15,281 nucleotides of DNA, taken from the NCBI RefSeq assembly GCF_050286925.1, contig NZ_JBFWFX010000029.1, forward strand, positions 1 through 15,281, read 5' to 3'. This document shows positions 12,490-15,281 of this stretch, one piece after another. This DNA comes from Caloranaerobacter sp050286925 (GTDB lineage Bacteria; Bacillota; Clostridia; Tissierellales; Thermohalobacteraceae). The number at the start of each line of letters is the position of its first letter. Position 1 is the first letter of the stretch. The notes beneath the pieces are model-generated. The model was not told the origin of the DNA, did not search any database, and worked only from the letters and a program-made list of their open reading frames with translations. The position numbers were made by a program, and so were the translations under genes.

Positions 12490-12960
12490 GTGCCAAGAAG
12501 AGGACGTGTACCAAAGAGAGAAGTTATGGAAGATCCAATTTATAAAGATAAAGTTGTTACTAAACTTATAAATCAAGTTATGTTAGATGGTAAAAAAGGA
12601 GTTGCTCAAAGAATAGTTTATGGAGCATTCGATTACATTAGAGAAAAAACTGGTCAAGATCCATTAGAAGTTTTCAAAAAAGCTTTAGAAAATGTTATGC
12701 CTTTACTAGAAGTTAAAGCAAGACGTGTTGGTGGTGCTACTTACCAAGTTCCAGTAGAGGTTAGACCTGATAGAAGACAGACATTAGGTATTAGATGGTT
12801 AGTTAACTACTCAAGGCAGCGTGGAGAAAGAACAATGAAAGAAAGATTAGCTAAAGAGATTATGGATGCTGCTAACAATGTGGGTGCAAGTGTTAAGAAG
12901 AAAGAAGATACTCATAAGATGGCAGAGGCTAATAAGGCATTCGCTCACTATAGATGGTAA
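12490..12960 (+). CDS. rpsG: 30S ribosomal protein S7
   Basis: A 156-residue S7, the primary assembly protein of the 30S head, contacting E-site tRNA and mRNA. The GTG start reads (M)PRRGRVPKREVMEDPIYKDK and follows AAGGAGGGAAG at proper distance. The frame is open 51 nt further upstream to another GTG, but that extension has no ribosome binding site and matches no S7 N-terminus. Conserved segments are VTKLINQVMLDGKKGVAQRIVYGAFD (23-48), ARRVGGATYQVPVEVRPDRRQTLGIRWLV (the beta-hairpin and flanks) and ANKAFAHYRW at the end. fusA follows 82 nt later. In E. coli, S7 is the translational repressor of this operon, and the structured spacer before this gene is consistent with a similar role. Confidence 0.98.
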   Translation: MPRRGRVPKREVMEDPIYKDKVVTKLINQVMLDGKKGVAQRIVYGAFDYIREKTGQDPLEVFKKALENVMPLLEVKARRVGGATYQVPVEVRPDRRQTLGIRWLVNYSRQRGERTMKERLAKEIMDAANNVGASVKKKEDTHKMAEANKAFAHYRW

Positions 12961-12998
12961 TTTGAATAAAATACGTTTAAGATTAGTGATTTAGGAAA

Positions 12999-13023
12999 GC
13001 ATAATGATTAGAGCAGATTATGC
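12999..13023 (+). repeat. Hairpin in the rpsG-fusA spacer
   Basis: A perfect 7-bp inverted repeat, GCATAAT (12999-13005) and ATTATGC (13017-13023), with an 11-nt loop. It ends 5 nt before the fusA ribosome binding site AGAAAGGAGGAG. It is weak and AT-rich, and might be a translation-level element or chance. Confidence 0.4.
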
Positions 13024-13042
13024 AGCAGAAAGGAGGAGTATT

Positions 13043-15112
13043 GTGGCTAGAAAAGTTCCAATCGAGAAAACACGTAATATTGGAATAATGGCGCATATAG
13101 ATGCTGGTAAAACTACTACTACAGAGAGAATATTATTCTATACAGGTAGAATTCATAAAATAGGTGAAACACATGAAGGTGCTTCACAGATGGACTGGAT
13201 GGAGCAAGAGCAGGAGAGAGGAATTACAATAACTTCTGCTGCTACAACATGTTTTTGGAGAGATCACAGAATTAACATCATAGACACACCTGGACACGTG
13301 GATTTTACTGTTGAGGTTGAAAGATCACTTCGTGTATTAGATGGTGCTGTTGCAATTTTCTGTGCTAAAGGTGGAGTTGAGCCTCAATCAGAAACAGTAT
13401 GGCGTCAAGCAGATAAATATAATGTACCTCGTATAGCTTTTGTGAATAAAATGGATATAATGGGAGCTGACTTCTATAGAGCTGTTGAAATGATGAAGGA
13501 TAGATTAGGTGCTAATGCAGTACCAATTCAGCTTCCGATAGGTAAAGAGGACACTTTTGTCGGTATAGTAGACCTTGTAAACATGAATGCAAGAATCTAT
13601 AAAGATGATTTAGGAAAAGAAATAGAAGTTACAGATATTCCAGATGAAATGAGAGATTTAGCTGAAGAATACAGAGAAAAATTACTAGAAACTATAGCAG
13701 AACAAGATGAAGAATTAATGATGAAATATCTTGAAGGTGAAGAATTAACTACTGAAGAAATAATAAGTGCAATAAGAAAAGCAACTATAAATGTTGATAT
13801 GGTTCCTGTACTTTGTGGTTCTGCTTATAAAAATAAAGGCGTGCAGATGCTATTAGATGCGGTTGTTGATTATTTACCATCACCAGTAGATTTACCAGCA
13901 GTTAAAGGTATGAAACCTAATAGTGATGAAGAAATAGAAAGAAAAGCTTCAGATGATGAGCCATTCTCAGCTTTAGCTTTCAAAATAATGGCTGACCCAT
14001 ATGTTGGTAAATTAGCTTTCTTCAGAGTTTACTCTGGAGTGCTTAAGTCAGGTTCATATGTATTAAATTCAACTAAAGGTAAGAAAGAGAGAATCGGCCG
14101 TATCTTACAAATGCACGCAAACAAGAGAGAAGAAATAACAGAAGTTTATGCTGGTGATATAGCAGCAGCAGTTGGTTTAAAATCAACAATTACTGGGGAT
14201 ACTTTATGTGATGAGAATGCTCCAATAGTATTAGAGTCAATGGAGTTCCCAGAGCCTGTTATTTCAGTTGCTATAGAACCAAAAACTAAAGCTGGTCAAG
14301 AAAAAATGGCTATAGCTTTAGCAAAATTAGCAGAAGAGGACCCAACATTCAGAACATATACTGACCAAGAAACAGGTCAGACTATAATTTCAGGTATGGG
14401 TGAGTTACACTTAGAGATTATAGTAGACAGACTTTTAAGAGAGTTCAAAGTTGAAGCTAATGTAGGTAAACCACAAGTTGCTTACAAAGAAACAATTACT
14501 AAAGCTGTTGATGTAGAAGGTAAGTTTGTAAGACAGTCTGGTGGACGTGGACAATACGGACACGTTAAGATTAGAATAGAGCCAAAAGAAAGAGGAACAG
14601 GTTACGAGTTTGTTAACCAAATTGTTGGTGGTGTTATACCAAAAGAATACATCCCAGCAGTTGATGCAGGTATTCGAGAAGCTATGTTAAATGGTGTTCT
14701 TGGTGGATATCCTGTATTAGACGTTAAAGTTACATTATATGATGGTTCATACCACGAAGTAGACTCTTCAGAAATGGCTTTCAAGATTGCAGGTTCAATG
14801 GCATTCAAAGAAGGTATGAAGAAAGGAAATCCTGTGCTTCTTGAGCCAATAATGAAAGTTGAAGTTGTAGTACCTGAGGAATACATGGGAGATGTAATGG
14901 GAGACATCAACTCAAGAAGAGGTAGAGTTGAAGGTATGGAATCAAGAAGTGGAGCGCAAGTAATAAGAGGTTATGTTCCACTAGCTGAAATGTTTGGTTA
15001 TGCAACAGACTTACGTTCTAAAACACAAGGACGTGGAACTTACACTATGCAATTCAGCCATTACGAACCAGCTCCAAGCAGTGTTGCGGAGAAGGTTTTA
15101 GGAAATAAATAA
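13043..15112 (+). CDS. fusA: Elongation factor G
   Basis: A 689-residue EF-G, the GTPase that drives translocation on the ribosome and helps RRF in ribosome recycling. The GTG start, (M)ARKVPIEKTRNIGIMAHID, is the canonical N-terminus and follows AGAAAGGAGGAG. An in-frame ATG 39 nt upstream (13004) would place the ribosome binding site inside the gene and is rejected. G motifs are present: AHIDAGKT (17-24), ERGITI, DTPGH (81-85), NKMD (135-138) and the GSAYKNKG turn. Domain II, domain III (GMGELHLEIIVDRL), domain IV (SGGRGQYGHVKI and the loop to HEVDSSEMAFKIA) and domain V (VMGDINSRRGRVEGM) all follow, so it is complete. tuf begins 45 nt downstream with no terminator between, implying co-transcription. 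Confidence 0.98.
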   Translation: MARKVPIEKTRNIGIMAHIDAGKTTTTERILFYTGRIHKIGETHEGASQMDWMEQEQERGITITSAATTCFWRDHRINIIDTPGHVDFTVEVERSLRVLDGAVAIFCAKGGVEPQSETVWRQADKYNVPRIAFVNKMDIMGADFYRAVEMMKDRLGANAVPIQLPIGKEDTFVGIVDLVNMNARIYKDDLGKEIEVTDIPDEMRDLAEEYREKLLETIAEQDEELMMKYLEGEELTTEEIISAIRKATINVDMVPVLCGSAYKNKGVQMLLDAVVDYLPSPVDLPAVKGMKPNSDEEIERKASDDEPFSALAFKIMADPYVGKLAFFRVYSGVLKSGSYVLNSTKGKKERIGRILQMHANKREEITEVYAGDIAAAVGLKSTITGDTLCDENAPIVLESMEFPEPVISVAIEPKTKAGQEKMAIALAKLAEEDPTFRTYTDQETGQTIISGMGELHLEIIVDRLLREFKVEANVGKPQVAYKETITKAVDVEGKFVRQSGGRGQYGHVKIRIEPKERGTGYEFVNQIVGGVIPKEYIPAVDAGIREAMLNGVLGGYPVLDVKVTLYDGSYHEVDSSEMAFKIAGSMAFKEGMKKGNPVLLEPIMKVEVVVPEEYMGDVMGDINSRRGRVEGMESRSGAQVIRGYVPLAEMFGYATDLRSKTQGRGTYTMQFSHYEPAPSSVAEKVLGNK

Positions 15113-15157
15113 GATATGATAGCAAAATATTAAAAAAATTATAAAGGAGGAAGAGGA

Positions 15158-15281
15158 ATGGCAAAGGCAAAATTTGAGAGAACAAAACCACACGTAAACA
15201 TAGGAACAATAGGACACGTAGACCATGGTAAAACAACATTAACAGCAGCAATAACAGCAGTATTAGCTAGGAGATATGGAA
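15158..15281 (+). CDS. tuf: Elongation factor Tu, N-terminal part (3' truncated by window edge)
   Basis: Forty-one codons of a second EF-Tu gene, running off the window end. It starts MAKAKFERTKPHVNIGTIGHVDHGKTT at the ATG following AAAGGAGGAAGAGG. The P-loop GHVDHGKT (residues 19-26), with the EF-Tu-specific histidine, is intact, and TLTAAITAVLARRYG follows. It belongs to the fusA transcript (45-nt spacer). Codon use is already strongly A-ending (ACA, GTA, GCA, ATA, GGA), like the body of the tuf fragment at the other end of the window, although the single Phe and Tyr codons here are TTT and TAT. The two fragments cover different parts of the protein, so their identity cannot be tested here. 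Confidence 0.97.
   Translation, partial: MAKAKFERTKPHVNIGTIGHVDHGKTTLTAAITAVLARRYG

Noticed and set aside
13004..13042. Upstream ATG extension of fusA
   Set aside because: It would place the perfect AGAAAGGAGGAG ribosome binding site inside the coding region and add residues absent from EF-G.
15090..15157. A separate promoter for the second tuf in the end of fusA
   Set aside because: A TATGAT is present near 15115 but no -35 lies at a suitable distance; co-transcription with fusA explains its expression.

Overview
The window is the str/rif transcription-translation cluster of a low-GC Gram-positive bacterium. Its order is tuf (3' end), rpmG, secE, nusG, rplK, rplA, rplJ, rplL, rpoB, rpoC, an L7Ae-like gene (ybxF type), rpsL, rpsG, fusA, tuf (5' end). 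All genes lie on the + strand. An AT-rich, AGA/ATA/TTA-rich codon pattern, strong AAGGAGG ribosome binding sites, frequent GTG and TTG starts, the long form of S12, the L7Ae-like gene between rpoC and rpsL, and one tuf copy at each end point to Firmicutes, most likely class Clostridia. The genus cannot be named from this.

Layout. At 1-380 an EF-Tu gene ends in a strong intrinsic terminator. From 507 a consensus promoter starts the rpmG-secE-nusG-rplK-rplA unit (633-2952). A second promoter just after rplA and an L10-type leader with a possible attenuator control rplJ-rplL (3164-4119), which ends in a strong terminator. A third promoter and a leader of about 145 nt drive rpoB-rpoC (4356-11518). 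A fourth promoter just after rpoC and a very long hairpin precede ybxF-rpsL-rpsG-fusA-tuf (11653 to beyond the window end). No gene-free stretch exceeds 300 bases; the longest is 347-632, which holds the tuf terminator, an AT-rich stretch with nothing recognisable, and the rpmG promoter and leader.

How the genes work together. RpoB and RpoC form the catalytic core of RNA polymerase and NusG is its elongation/pausing factor. L33, L11, L1, L10, L12, S12 and S7 are ribosomal proteins; L11, L10 and L12 make up the stalk base that recruits EF-G and EF-Tu. SecE belongs to the SecYEG export channel. The protein-coding content is ordinary housekeeping.

The interest is between the genes. Two copies of an L1-binding motif resembling the 23S rRNA site lie before rplK and rplA. 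The nusG ribosome binding site sits about 30 nt from its start codon with a hairpin between them. There is an L10 leader with two competing folds, a structured rpsL-rpsG spacer, a 24-bp hairpin before the L7Ae-like gene, and four promoters sharing one architecture. I did not find a novel multi-gene system, mobile element, tRNA, rRNA or CRISPR array here.
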